Shown piece after piece: positions 1 through 8,715 of a stretch of 64,000 bases of DNA. The notes under the pieces were generated by a model that saw only the letters and a program-made list of their open reading frames with translations, searched no databases and was not told the DNA's origin. The number at the start of each line of letters is the position of its first letter. The first letter of the stretch is position 1. The stretch spans positions 18,558-82,557 of the forward strand of contig NZ_JQJH01000018.1 in the NCBI RefSeq assembly GCF_000745425.1, given 5' to 3'. Made by a program: the position numbers and the translations under genes. The stretch comes from Beijerinckia mobilis. GTDB taxonomy: Bacteria > Pseudomonadota > Alphaproteobacteria > Rhizobiales > Beijerinckiaceae.

Positions 1-105
1 CCAGATGGCAACCATGTCAGGGCGAGCATAACGCGGAATCATTCTGAACTCATCGCAAGGAAAGGCCAATGGCCTCAAAGAAGGAAAACGACTTTCTATT
101 GTGGA

Positions 106-1134
106 TTAAGCCAGCCTGCCGCGCCTGTCCAGAGCCGCCAACCGATCACGCCAAGCTGGCAATGCACCGGGAAAGGGCAATGCCGTCGCTTCATAGATGC
201 CGCGAGCGATCGCACGAGCAAAACAATCCGCCGCGAGGGTGCCGATTTCAGTCAGCGTACGGGGGGTAACCGCTTCATTCCGCAACCCAGTGGCTACGGC
301 AAAAATCGTATCGCCATCCAAAGCGCCATGTGCCGGCCGCAGCGCCCTCCCCAGGCCGTCATGCGCCATGACAGCAAGATGTTTCAACTCGGCTTTCGTA
401 AGAGCCAAATCCGTTGCGGTGATGCCGATCGTCGTGTTCGCTCCAATAAGCGGGGACGCATCATCCCCCTTACAAACGAGCGTCAATGCATCGGATGGAA
501 AAGCCGCGGGCCAACCGAGACCACCATATTCTGCGTTCCTTTCGTAAGGCGCCGCCCAGAAATGCGGACCCTCGCCAATCGTGGCGCGGCCCAAGGCATT
601 AACGGCAACCAGTGCACCGACATAGGCTCCAGACGAACTGACACAGCTGGCTGAACCCAGACCACCCTTGAGATCAGCGATTGTCGCGCCATAACCGGCG
701 CCCACTGAACCGAGAACGAAATCCTTATTAACAGCCTCGACGCTCAAACGCCCCAAGCGCCAATAAACCGGCTCATCACCCCAATCCTTGTTCCCGCCGT
801 TCAACAAATCGAAAAGAATAGCACCGGGGACGATAGGAACTGTTACGTTACCCACAGCAAACCCGCGCCCGGACAAACGCAAGGCAGATTGCACGCCACC
901 CATCGCATCGAGGCCATATGCGGAGCCCCCTGAAAGAACGAGAGCATCGACATGATCAACGGTCCGCTCAGGCTCCAACAGCCCGGTATCCCTGACACCA
1001 GGAGCACCTCCAAGCGTCACATAGGACGCGCATGCGGGAGTTTCAAAAATCACCGTGGTAACACCGGACGCACGCTGGACGTCATGATAATTGCCGACAA
1101 GAACGCCTGGCACATCGGTGATGAGATTCCGCAT
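106..1134 (-). CDS. P1 (S58) family peptidase, DmpA/NylC-like
   Basis: 342-aa protein of the P1/S58 N-terminal-nucleophile family, which includes the D-aminopeptidase DmpA, beta-peptidyl aminopeptidases and nylon-oligomer hydrolase NylC. These are made as precursors that cut themselves before a Ser or Thr, which then becomes the catalytic residue. Glycine-rich blocks typical of the fold are visible (LSGGSAYGLDAMGG near residue 68; VGAGYGATIADLKGG near 144). NTTIGITATDLALTKAEL starts at Asn233; the Asn233-Thr234 bond matches the Asn/Thr cleavage site of NylC-like members, so Thr234 is the likely nucleophile. No signal peptide is seen, so it is probably cytoplasmic. It is a single-gene unit, and an AT-rich 285-bp spacer separates it from the motility block. 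The fold is clear but the substrate cannot be told. Confidence 0.85.
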   Translation of the reverse strand: MRNLITDVPGVLVGNYHDVQRASGVTTVIFETPACASYVTLGGAPGVRDTGLLEPERTVDHVDALVLSGGSAYGLDAMGGVQSALRLSGRGFAVGNVTVPIVPGAILFDLLNGGNKDWGDEPVYWRLGRLSVEAVNKDFVLGSVGAGYGATIADLKGGLGSASCVSSSGAYVGALVAVNALGRATIGEGPHFWAAPYERNAEYGGLGWPAAFPSDALTLVCKGDDASPLIGANTTIGITATDLALTKAELKHLAVMAHDGLGRALRPAHGALDGDTIFAVATGLRNEAVTPRTLTEIGTLAADCFARAIARGIYEATALPFPGALPAWRDRLAALDRRGRLA

Positions 1135-1419
1135 AATCCGCTACATGCCTCGCATCGCGCTTCGATTCAATTCCGCACCATAACTCGGAACAAACTCATA
1201 TGCGTTCAATCAGATTCATCAATGCTTATCATGACGGTATCACCCATCTTCAAAGCCACAACATCAAAAGCACATTATGATGGGATTACACTCATTTCCA
1301 TACATCTTGACACAGCACAAGCAGATTCAACCAGGAATACTTTAAGAATTTCACATAAACTCAATTAATGAAGCACAACTTAAGCAACCCTTAAAGCACA
1401 ATGACATTCTTAGCCACGT

Positions 1420-2043
1420 TTAACGACAAAACCTGATTGCGTTTACAGTCCATGCGCCGAAGCCAGACGCGACCATATTTGTAATTACATTGCAGACATA
1501 ATGCTTTTGTGCAAAATTATTTCCCGTCCCCGCATGATATCGCGCAGCCGCAAGCGTCCAACTACCTTCCTGAATTTTCAGATCTCTCAAAAACCGCGCA
1601 GCATAGTCTACATTCTGATGCGGATCGAACATCGCCTCGAGACTCGTAAATTTATCGCGATGAAAATGATGATTAATTTGCATACAGCCAATATCAATCA
1701 ATTTCACACCATTTTTTTGAGCCGATCTGAAATGTTCGATTCCTTCCTGCAAAGACGACGCAAAAAAGGACGGACCATGCAGATTGAGGGCGTAGGGTTG
1801 GAGAGAGCCTCGATGCCCCGTCTCCGTCAACCCCACAGCATATAAAATAGAAAGGGGAACATTATATTTTTTGGCTGCCTGCACCATCTCTCTCTCGCAC
1901 GGATGAATGACTAATTCCTCCCGCGCATAACATTCAAAGGTAAAAGCCATCATTCCTGCGAGCAGCCAGGGAAGAGTCCTGTAGATCGTCTTGCCGGTAT
2001 TGGGGCCCTCGCCCTTGCTGCCCACCGTTTCGAGACGAGCCAT
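1420..2043 (-). CDS. Exported lytic transglycosylase of the motility operon
   Basis: 207 aa if started at the ATG at 2043, which follows AAGGGA. This start gives a proper signal peptide (positively charged N-terminus, hydrophobic LPWLLAGMMAFTF, then CYA before REELV). The later Met codons at 1953 and 1950 would leave only a truncated one. The mature part is an SLT-type transglycosylase: the catalytic Glu is Glu74 in GLTETG, followed by IGCMQINHH (family GLMQI motif) and AAARYHAG (AYN-type motif). Such enzymes cut peptidoglycan, and beside flagellar genes they are thought to open the wall for the rod. Rhizobia carry a comparable gene directly after motD. The first 110 nt overlap the 3' end of fliK in another frame. 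It is the last gene of the operon. Confidence 0.82.
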   Translation of the reverse strand: MARLETVGSKGEGPNTGKTIYRTLPWLLAGMMAFTFECYAREELVIHPCEREMVQAAKKYNVPLSILYAVGLTETGHRGSLQPYALNLHGPSFFASSLQEGIEHFRSAQKNGVKLIDIGCMQINHHFHRDKFTSLEAMFDPHQNVDYAARFLRDLKIQEGSWTLAAARYHAGTGNNFAQKHYVCNVITNMVASGFGAWTVNAIRFCR

Positions 2044-3667
2044 CTTCCCTTGATGAATTTGAACCAGAATCGGATGTTGGATCATGTGCGCCGGAATTTG
2101 CCTTCCCGAAATGATTGAAATCGTTTTTCTCGCCAGAAACAATCCCGTCAGCAATGACATTTTGTAATCCGATTTGAAGTTTCTCCACCATATAACCGGA
2201 AGCATTCAATTTGTCAGATAGCGTATTCTTATCGTTTTCAAGCATCTCCTTCACATCCGAAGAGGAGATCTTTAATTCGACATCGAGATTTGAACCGGAG
2301 AGGCGCATTTTGACGTTGACTGTCCCCATACCGTCGGGAACAAGATTGAAAGTGATAACCTTCAATTTGTCCGACTGTAACCTTCCTGGGACCAAATCAA
2401 CGATGCCATTCTGGAATGGAGAAATACCTCCATTGGCGCCATCTTGTGACATTACCAAGCGACTTTCTGAAACCGCCGTTTGTGCTCCTAATTCGGGTCC
2501 CAATACTGGCGTCAGCGGCGTGACATTATTTATCAAGCCATTCACACCTTCAATAATTTTATCGGCAATCTGCTGCACCGGTGTTGGAGGCAAATAAGGA
2601 GGAAAATAGCTTTCCTTACTCGTCACTTTAACAGTCGCAGCAACCCCATTCGCAGCGGTGTCAGTTAACGAAACAAATCCCATCGATTCCTGCTCATTCC
2701 CAATACTTTCGGCATTCGTTATCCTTGCCCTGTCACGGGACAAGGAATTCACACCTTTATCGATATCTCTATTGGGTATATCCAATTGCGTGAGCTTCAG
2801 AGATACTGAATCATCATGAAGACCCAATATTCCGGTATCCAAACCGTTCCGTAGAATATCACCGATCTCGCCAACGTCATTCTCGCTGACTCTTCGCGTC
2901 GGTCCACTTTCGCTAACAATTGTTGGGACCAGTTCGGGCACAGGGATCCCTGACAACAAATTGCTGTAGGGAATGGTCGACCCTTCAGTCGACGGCTGCG
3001 GTTTCTGGACAGTTTCCTTTTTTGTCCCTTGCGCATATTTAGATTGGCCGGTTTTGTCAGGCTCTTCCTTGTTATTTGAGAGAGATAGAAGTCGACTTTC
3101 TACTGACCCCGTGCCCCCCTGACCGTCATTATTTTGCTGGCCCGATTCCTCGGTGGCTAAACTCTGCAGTTTAAAGCCCGACGCCCTCAGATTTTTCTCT
3201 TCTGACTGTTTCGCTTCTGAGGGCAAAGCAACATGCGTATTTTGATCATTGATCCACTTGCCAAGTTCAGAAGCACTATCGGCAGAAACCGATCCATTGC
3301 CGCTTTGCGGAAAAACGCCTGCAAAACCCACACCGAGAGAGGGCTCACCTGATGGCTGCAACAGAGTATCCTGATACCGACCGCTCGAACTGCTTGCCAT
3401 CAATTGGCTTGGATTTTGTGTAATCGTTCCACTCTCCAACATGGGCAACGCAGATACGCCTTTCCACGGAATCTTCTCTTTCATTGATAGGGTAGGTTCC
3501 GATTCCGTTTCGGCCGAATTCGCGAGACCAGACAATAGATTTGAAAACTTCTCGATTGCAGAATCAGAGCTGTCGGCCATCTCTTTATGGATATCTTTTG
3601 ACTTTGCCTCCGTATCCGACGGCTTCGAGAATACGGCAGGCAAAATCGCTTTTTGAGTAGAATTCAC
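1934..3667 (-). CDS. fliK: Flagellar hook-length control protein MotD/FliK
   Basis: 577 aa. Most of the protein is low-complexity and rich in Ser, Gly, Asn and Gln, as expected for the disordered ruler region of FliK. Near residues 440-510 comes the conserved Flg_hook C-terminal domain (LKVITFNLVPDGMGTVNVKM, then DVELKISSSDVKEMLE and LQIGLQ). This domain contacts FlhB and switches export from hook to filament proteins. In rhizobia the gene was first called motD from its place after motB and motC, and that order is seen here. The start is GTG at 3667, sharing GTGA with the motC stop, which suggests translational coupling. The last 45 residues are polar and their DNA also encodes the signal peptide of the downstream transglycosylase. 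Confidence 0.85.
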   Translation of the reverse strand: MNSTQKAILPAVFSKPSDTEAKSKDIHKEMADSSDSAIEKFSNLLSGLANSAETESEPTLSMKEKIPWKGVSALPMLESGTITQNPSQLMASSSSGRYQDTLLQPSGEPSLGVGFAGVFPQSGNGSVSADSASELGKWINDQNTHVALPSEAKQSEEKNLRASGFKLQSLATEESGQQNNDGQGGTGSVESRLLSLSNNKEEPDKTGQSKYAQGTKKETVQKPQPSTEGSTIPYSNLLSGIPVPELVPTIVSESGPTRRVSENDVGEIGDILRNGLDTGILGLHDDSVSLKLTQLDIPNRDIDKGVNSLSRDRARITNAESIGNEQESMGFVSLTDTAANGVAATVKVTSKESYFPPYLPPTPVQQIADKIIEGVNGLINNVTPLTPVLGPELGAQTAVSESRLVMSQDGANGGISPFQNGIVDLVPGRLQSDKLKVITFNLVPDGMGTVNVKMRLSGSNLDVELKISSSDVKEMLENDKNTLSDKLNASGYMVEKLQIGLQNVIADGIVSGEKNDFNHFGKANSGAHDPTSDSGSNSSREDGSSRNGGQQGRGPQYRQDDLQDSSLAARRNDGFYL

Positions 3668-4920
3668 GGAGCGCCCCCGTGCAATGCTCTATCCACCGAA
3701 TTCATGGCCTCATCCGTCCGCTTGATCAATTCCATAACATGATCATCGCGCGCGGAACTTGCCTCTGGCTGGAAGGTCTCTTCGGACGAAAGAGTCTGTT
3801 CCGCATCCGTCTCTTGTAATACCCGCCCGATCTGCAGAAGAGCGTGAGCAAGTTCCGTATCTTTTGACGACAGGTTCTTTTCATCCAGACGAGCGATCCG
3901 ATCTAGGCTCTCTCCCTCGCCCGTTTTGAGAAAATCAACAATATTCTGGTAGATGACTTCCCGCTCTGAATTAATCGCACTCTTTGTTCCCAGCGCGTGT
4001 ATCCGCGAAAGGGCATAAGCAACTTGATCAATGCGTCCGCAGAGCAAATTCTGGTAGGCAATTGCTAAATAAATCTCTGCCTGTTGCTGCAAAGATAGCG
4101 CACTCAAGATTTCTCCCTGCTGAGAAATCAGTTCGGTCCCCTCATTCAGGCTAAGACTGACGATCGAATTGACAAAGTGTTTATAAAAATTATCAAAATA
4201 AATGGAATTTCGAAAACGGCGAGTGTATTGCCCGGAAAGAAAAAAGAATTTTGTGAATTTGTGGGAACTCTCCGCAAGAAATATTTCTCTACGCAAAGCT
4301 GCTTCCTCGATCAGGGTTCCGGGAGCCAGAATTCGCGCCAAGTCGAGATAACGCATGGCGTTGGCGGGCTCTTTCTCCGCCACCAAAAGCGCTTTTATAA
4401 GGGCTACATGCGCGCCTAGGAAAGACGGTAATGTATTCGGATCAGTTGTCCTGAGTATTTTAGCTGCCTCGGCTCTGTTCCCGATTGTATATGCATAGGC
4501 GGCATTAAGCAATTTTCCGTCTGAGGAAGGAAGCCCTTCATACCCCAACACTTTCTTGGCAACTCTCGGCTGTCCTCCACTAAAGAGATAAATGACAAGG
4601 GCCTGCACATTTTTCGGATCTTTCCAGACCTCTGGATCTTCGGTAATCAATCTCTCTGCGATCTGTTTCACGACAGCTGGCATCGCCGCTTCCACCGGCT
4701 TTTTCCCAGCTGCGATCTGATCCTGCAGGATTTCAATCGTACGGATCATCTCTAAGGGCGATTTTACTTTATCGTGCACGGAGGCCAAATGCGCATCACC
4801 ACCTCTTGTTTCCGGATTGTGCGCGGGTGATACGATGGCTTGAGGATCTGAGAATGCCACGCCCATATAACCGATCATGTAGGATATAAATATCCCGAGG
4901 ACTAATAGAGGGCGTTTCAC
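3664..4920 (-). CDS. motC: Periplasmic motility protein MotC
   Basis: 418 aa with an N-terminal export signal or anchor (hydrophobic LLVLGIFISYMIGYMGVAFS), then a mostly helical soluble domain. In Sinorhizobium, MotC is a periplasmic protein that stabilises MotB and is required for rotation; it is found mainly in rhizobial-type motility systems. The call rests on position between motB and motD, length and helical repeat-like composition rather than on a diagnostic motif. The start is GTG at 4920, sharing GTGA with the motB stop, and its own stop shares GTGA with fliK. The sequence is Leu- and Ala-rich and ends in an acidic tail. Confidence 0.8.
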   Translation of the reverse strand: MKRPLLVLGIFISYMIGYMGVAFSDPQAIVSPAHNPETRGGDAHLASVHDKVKSPLEMIRTIEILQDQIAAGKKPVEAAMPAVVKQIAERLITEDPEVWKDPKNVQALVIYLFSGGQPRVAKKVLGYEGLPSSDGKLLNAAYAYTIGNRAEAAKILRTTDPNTLPSFLGAHVALIKALLVAEKEPANAMRYLDLARILAPGTLIEEAALRREIFLAESSHKFTKFFFLSGQYTRRFRNSIYFDNFYKHFVNSIVSLSLNEGTELISQQGEILSALSLQQQAEIYLAIAYQNLLCGRIDQVAYALSRIHALGTKSAINSEREVIYQNIVDFLKTGEGESLDRIARLDEKNLSSKDTELAHALLQIGRVLQETDAEQTLSSEETFQPEASSARDDHVMELIKRTDEAMNSVDRALHGGAP

Positions 4921-6143
4921 CGCTTATCCTTTCGGATCAGAATTTCAATTCTACGATTAACGGCCGCCAAAGGATCCTCTGTCATTTTCAGATGCCGATC
5001 AGCATATCCTTCGACGTGTTCTATACGACGAGGATCAAGTCCACCCTTAATTAACATATACTGAGCCATTATTGCTCGGGATGTCGACAGACGCCAATTA
5101 TCATAGGCATTATCTTTATACTGCCGCCCATCTGTAAATCCTCTGATAACAACACTTCCTTCATGGCTTTTCAGAATCTCCGCGATTTTCTGCATAGCCT
5201 GGACAGTTTGCTTTTGCGGTTCCGCAGATCCAATGGCAAACATCGAATAAGCAATATTATCCGTGAGATTTATCAACACGCCGTCATGAACCACTTTTGC
5301 CTCTATCGCAGGCGTGACAGGGCCAGCCGCACGTTCCTTCACGGAATCATTAAGATCCTTTGTCAATTGTGTGAGTTCATCGACCTGGTTGATTCCTTCA
5401 ACATTTTGAGCCGGTATATCCTGCTGCCCCTTATCGGCCCCAGGCGATGGTTTCGGCACGGCGCCTTTAGCTCCACGTTTAACATTGGCACGTTCCGTTT
5501 CAACTTTAGGATCGGTTGCCGGCTTGGCAGGCTTCAAATCTTCTCGTTCTCGCCGTACCTCAAGAGCAACATTTTCCTCACTCCGCACCTCTCCGCTCAC
5601 ATCAGAATTCGTTATCGTGGGAGCGAATGGATCTCGATAGACTTGCGACGTCTCATCGACGCTCAACGCATTCTTATCAGAACCCGTCGACTCTCCATGG
5701 CTGATCGGTGCCTCATCAGCCCGGCCAGCTATTTCCGCAAGCACGGCATAAGGATCCCGAAAAAGAGCATCCTCGGAATATTTCGCCTTCACTTGCTGAG
5801 ATGGATGCTTGTCGTCCTTGTCAGACGCGTTTGCTTCTCCTTTCCCTTTATCCGCCCCGGTGGGTGATTGATCTTTGTCAATAGAAGAACTTTCCTCCTT
5901 TTCCGGCGGCGGATGAACCCCTTTCTGCAGCGTCGTCATATCAACGAGTTTGATGGGATTGAAATAACGTGCGATTGACGTCTTTGTTTTCTCATTGGTA
6001 GAATTCACCAACCACAATACCAGGAACAATGCCATCAAAGCGGTCATGAAATCGGCGAAGGCAATCTTCCACGCCCCACCATGATGACCTTTTCCGTGTG
6101 ACCCACGTCGTTTGACGATGACTATTTCTTGACCTTCAGACAT
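4917..6143 (-). CDS. motB: Flagellar motor stator protein MotB
   Basis: 408 aa from the ATG at 6143, which lies 8 nt after CGGAG; an upstream in-frame start at 6182 would run into the previous gene. Near residue 20 it shows the MotB signature GGAWKIAFADFMTALMALFL: a single membrane helix with the conserved proton-binding Asp in ADFMTA. A long, charged, low-complexity linker follows (about residues 70-270), longer than in enteric MotB. The C-terminal OmpA/MotB peptidoglycan-binding domain is recognised by VVIRGFTDG, NWRLSTSRA and RRIEHVEGYAD. It should pair with MotA, which is not in this window, as the stator anchored to the wall. It starts 2 nt after the fliH-like gene and overlaps motC. Confidence 0.93.
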   Translation of the reverse strand: MSEGQEIVIVKRRGSHGKGHHGGAWKIAFADFMTALMALFLVLWLVNSTNEKTKTSIARYFNPIKLVDMTTLQKGVHPPPEKEESSSIDKDQSPTGADKGKGEANASDKDDKHPSQQVKAKYSEDALFRDPYAVLAEIAGRADEAPISHGESTGSDKNALSVDETSQVYRDPFAPTITNSDVSGEVRSEENVALEVRREREDLKPAKPATDPKVETERANVKRGAKGAVPKPSPGADKGQQDIPAQNVEGINQVDELTQLTKDLNDSVKERAAGPVTPAIEAKVVHDGVLINLTDNIAYSMFAIGSAEPQKQTVQAMQKIAEILKSHEGSVVIRGFTDGRQYKDNAYDNWRLSTSRAIMAQYMLIKGGLDPRRIEHVEGYADRHLKMTEDPLAAVNRRIEILIRKDKR

Positions 6144-6145
6144 TG

Positions 6146-6766
6146 TCACAACTCCGATGGATCTGTCAGGCACGACAACCACGTCTGTAACCTGGTCTCT
6201 ATATGGGAATCACCGAATGTAATTTTCACTTCGGGATCAACCGCCGCATCAGTATCAATTCTTTCGATCTTCGACGAGATCCCTTCAACCAATATATCAA
6301 GGACCTCCTTTGGACCTTTGATAATTATCGGATTGCCTCCCGAATGATTGCCTAAAGTCGAAAGGATCGTCTTCAATTCAACGATTGCGCGTTCCCGTAT
6401 TTTATCCGCAAGAAACGGACGCAAAATACGCTCAACCGCATCCGCTATTTCCTCTTCCATATGCTGGAACGAAGAATGCAGATCGTGCGTCAACGGTTGC
6501 GCAAATTCTTTCATCCATTGACGTTTTGCATCGCAAAGGCGCACTTCAAAATTTTGTCGTTCTTTTTCGAGAAGTGCTTTCCCTTCTTTACGTCCCTCTT
6601 CCAGACCTCGTGCTTGCCCCTCATCACGAGCAGCGACAAGCCGATTTTCAACGTCGTTTTCCTTTATCGTGTCGGTATAGACATCTTCCTCAATGGTCCC
6701 AGTCTCAACAATGTCACCGACATCACGAAAATGCATGAGATAGTCGCTTACGGGTCTTATACTCAT
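6146..6766 (-). CDS. FliH-like flagellar assembly protein
   Basis: 206 aa. The ATG at 6766 shares ATGA with the fliF stop and has AAGGAG 8 nt upstream, so it is preferred over an in-frame start at 6790. The middle is a charged coiled coil (GQARGLEEGRKEGKALLEKE), like the rod part of FliH/HrpE proteins, which regulate the export ATPase FliI. The C-terminal half (ADAVERILRPFLADKIRERA and onward) resembles the globular domain that binds the ATPase. Position directly after fliF fits FliH, but sequence conservation in this family is low and fliI is not in the window, so the symbol is left blank. A stretch of alternating Glu, Lys, Gly and Arg is the clearest feature. Confidence 0.62.
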   Translation of the reverse strand: MSIRPVSDYLMHFRDVGDIVETGTIEEDVYTDTIKENDVENRLVAARDEGQARGLEEGRKEGKALLEKERQNFEVRLCDAKRQWMKEFAQPLTHDLHSSFQHMEEEIADAVERILRPFLADKIRERAIVELKTILSTLGNHSGGNPIIIKGPKEVLDILVEGISSKIERIDTDAAVDPEVKITFGDSHIETRLQTWLSCLTDPSEL

Positions 6767-8409
6767 ACATCTTCTCCTTGGTGAATCCATTGCTTGAGGA
6801 CGGCCGCTGCTTGCTGTTCATCATATTCGATGATTTGTTCAAGTCGCTTTTGTGGTGTACGCCTTTGTGTACCAGTCAAGTCTTCAATGAGATTAGTCTC
6901 CGACGGGGGCGACCAAGACGGAAGAGAAGCTGGAATATCCTCTTCTTCGTCCAAATCCTGCAAATCCTCATTATTGAACGTAATCGCGGAGACAGGATTA
7001 CTTCGAGTATTGGCAAGAACCGCTTTTGTCGCGGGCCGCAATCCGAACCAGATCAATAAGATCGTGACAATGAGGATCGTGACCGCATTGACGAGATTCG
7101 ACGATTGCCTCAGGGCGAGTTCCGCGAAGGAAATGGGGGGTTGCGGTTCCAATTCGTGATTTGGATCGATGAAATCCACTGCCGATATTTTGATTGAATC
7201 TCCACGCTCCTTGTGGGCACCGGACGCTGAGGCGACGAGTTGTTCGATTTCCTCCATCTGCTTCGTGAGCGCTTCTGGGGTCGGTTTTTCGCCGAGGGAC
7301 GAAATCAGACTTGCACGATTAATGAGAACGGCTACAGAAAGTGTCTCGATGCCATATCCACCACTAACTGTATTGATCACTTTCGAGGATATCTCGTAAT
7401 TGGTCAGTTCCTCCCGCTTCTGGCTTTCTTCAGTGGATTGCTTGCCATCATCGGAGCGCGTCGTTTCCTGTGGGAGATTGCGTTCTACCGTCGTCGGAGA
7501 CTGGACTGTCGAATTTTGAGAGTTCTGGTTATGCTTGGTGACACGAGTCGAACGTTCGACCTTTGAATCAGGATTGTAGATCGTCTCGTTCGTCTGTTTC
7601 TTATCCGTGTTGAGATGCGTGGCGACACTCACCTGGAAATTACGGAGACCGAGATAAGGCGTGAGCGTTTTTCTGATATTATCGATAATCTCACGAGAGA
7701 CTGCTTTTTCAAGCACCATCATGCCACTTGGAGCACCATCCACCGTGTCTGCGCCTGAGGCGAGCAAGACACCTTCTGTATTGAGAACGGTGACTTCCTC
7801 GACAGTCATCCCAGGCACAGCCGAAGCAACGAGATGCCGGATCGCCTTGGCCGCACCCGACTCGTCATTCGAATCCATGCGCACAACGACAGAAGCCGAA
7901 GGTGGCTGCCGGACGCGACGAAACGACCCTTCCTCCGGCATGACGATATGAACCCGGGCTGCTTTTACACCATGCATCAGCTGGATGGTTCTCGACAATT
8001 CTCCTTCAAGCGCTCGGACACGAGTTACTTCCTGCATGAATGAGGTCAATCCAAGCGACCCCAGCTTGTCGTATAATTCATTCCCCGCATTCGGACTATT
8101 GGGAAGTCCTTTTTCTGCAAGCAGCATACGTGCGCGCGCTGTTTCACCAAAACGAACCAGAACAGCATTTCCATCCGCATTGACATCGAACGGGATGTCA
8201 GCCTCTTTCAGAGCTGAAGCAATCCTGCTGACATCCTGCCGATCAAGACCCGAATAAAGAATCTCTTGGGCCGGCCGGCTTAGAAAATAGCCCGCGAGCC
8301 CCGTCATCGCGAAAACGGACACACCGATGACACCAAGCGTTATCAGGCGTTTCATACCCAACTTCAGCAGATTTGCCCAAAGACGCTCGATTTGCTCTCG
8401 AACCGTCAT
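6763..8409 (-). CDS. fliF: Flagellar MS-ring protein FliF
   Basis: 548 aa, the usual FliF length. Two membrane helices bracket a large periplasmic part: the first near residues 22-45 (ITLGVIGVSVFAMTGLAGYF), the second near 438-460 (AVTILIVTILLIWFGLRP). The periplasmic region has the YscJ/FliF ring-building motif (LYSGLDRQDVSRIASALKE, then VRVHIVMPEE-type sequence) and a Ser/Gln/Glu-rich segment around 280-340. The short cytoplasmic tail (LEQIIEYDEQQAAAVLKQWI) is the FliG-binding end. FliF forms the membrane ring on which export apparatus and rotor are built. It is the first gene of the operon running down to the lytic transglycosylase. Confidence 0.95.
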   Translation of the reverse strand: MTVREQIERLWANLLKLGMKRLITLGVIGVSVFAMTGLAGYFLSRPAQEILYSGLDRQDVSRIASALKEADIPFDVNADGNAVLVRFGETARARMLLAEKGLPNSPNAGNELYDKLGSLGLTSFMQEVTRVRALEGELSRTIQLMHGVKAARVHIVMPEEGSFRRVRQPPSASVVVRMDSNDESGAAKAIRHLVASAVPGMTVEEVTVLNTEGVLLASGADTVDGAPSGMMVLEKAVSREIIDNIRKTLTPYLGLRNFQVSVATHLNTDKKQTNETIYNPDSKVERSTRVTKHNQNSQNSTVQSPTTVERNLPQETTRSDDGKQSTEESQKREELTNYEISSKVINTVSGGYGIETLSVAVLINRASLISSLGEKPTPEALTKQMEEIEQLVASASGAHKERGDSIKISAVDFIDPNHELEPQPPISFAELALRQSSNLVNAVTILIVTILLIWFGLRPATKAVLANTRSNPVSAITFNNEDLQDLDEEEDIPASLPSWSPPSETNLIEDLTGTQRRTPQKRLEQIIEYDEQQAAAVLKQWIHQGEDV

Positions 8410-8480
8410 TCGCTTCCCTCGATTCCTTGCCTAAATCTTTACGAAAGATGCGGGGGAAAGCTTGTGCGAACATGACCAAG

Positions 8481-8510
8481 AAAAATGGCCGCGCTATCAC
8501 CAGCGCGGCC
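8481..8510 (-). terminator. Intrinsic terminator downstream of flagellin
   Basis: Perfect 9-bp stem (GGCCGCGCT at 8487-8495, AGCGCGGCC at 8502-8510) with a 6-nt loop. Read on the minus strand it is followed by ATTTTTC, the arrangement of a Rho-independent terminator. It separates the flagellin transcript from fliF. A second, weaker hairpin (GGAAAAGCA 8656-8664 / TGCTTTTCC 8679-8687) lies just after the flagellin stop and lacks a T-run. Confidence 0.75.
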
Positions 8511-8715
8511 ACTATCATCTAGATCAAAACAACTTAAATATCTGAAACATTTTGGCCGTCACAGGGAATGTTCAGATGAAATCAATGTTCCATCGCGAAC
8601 TAGACTGTTCCGATCAGCGAGGCTCATTGACAAACCATGGCTTCGCTATCGCATAGGAAAAGCACGAGAAAACTCTCATGCTTTTCCCATCACATTATTT
8701 GCGGATCATGAGAGC

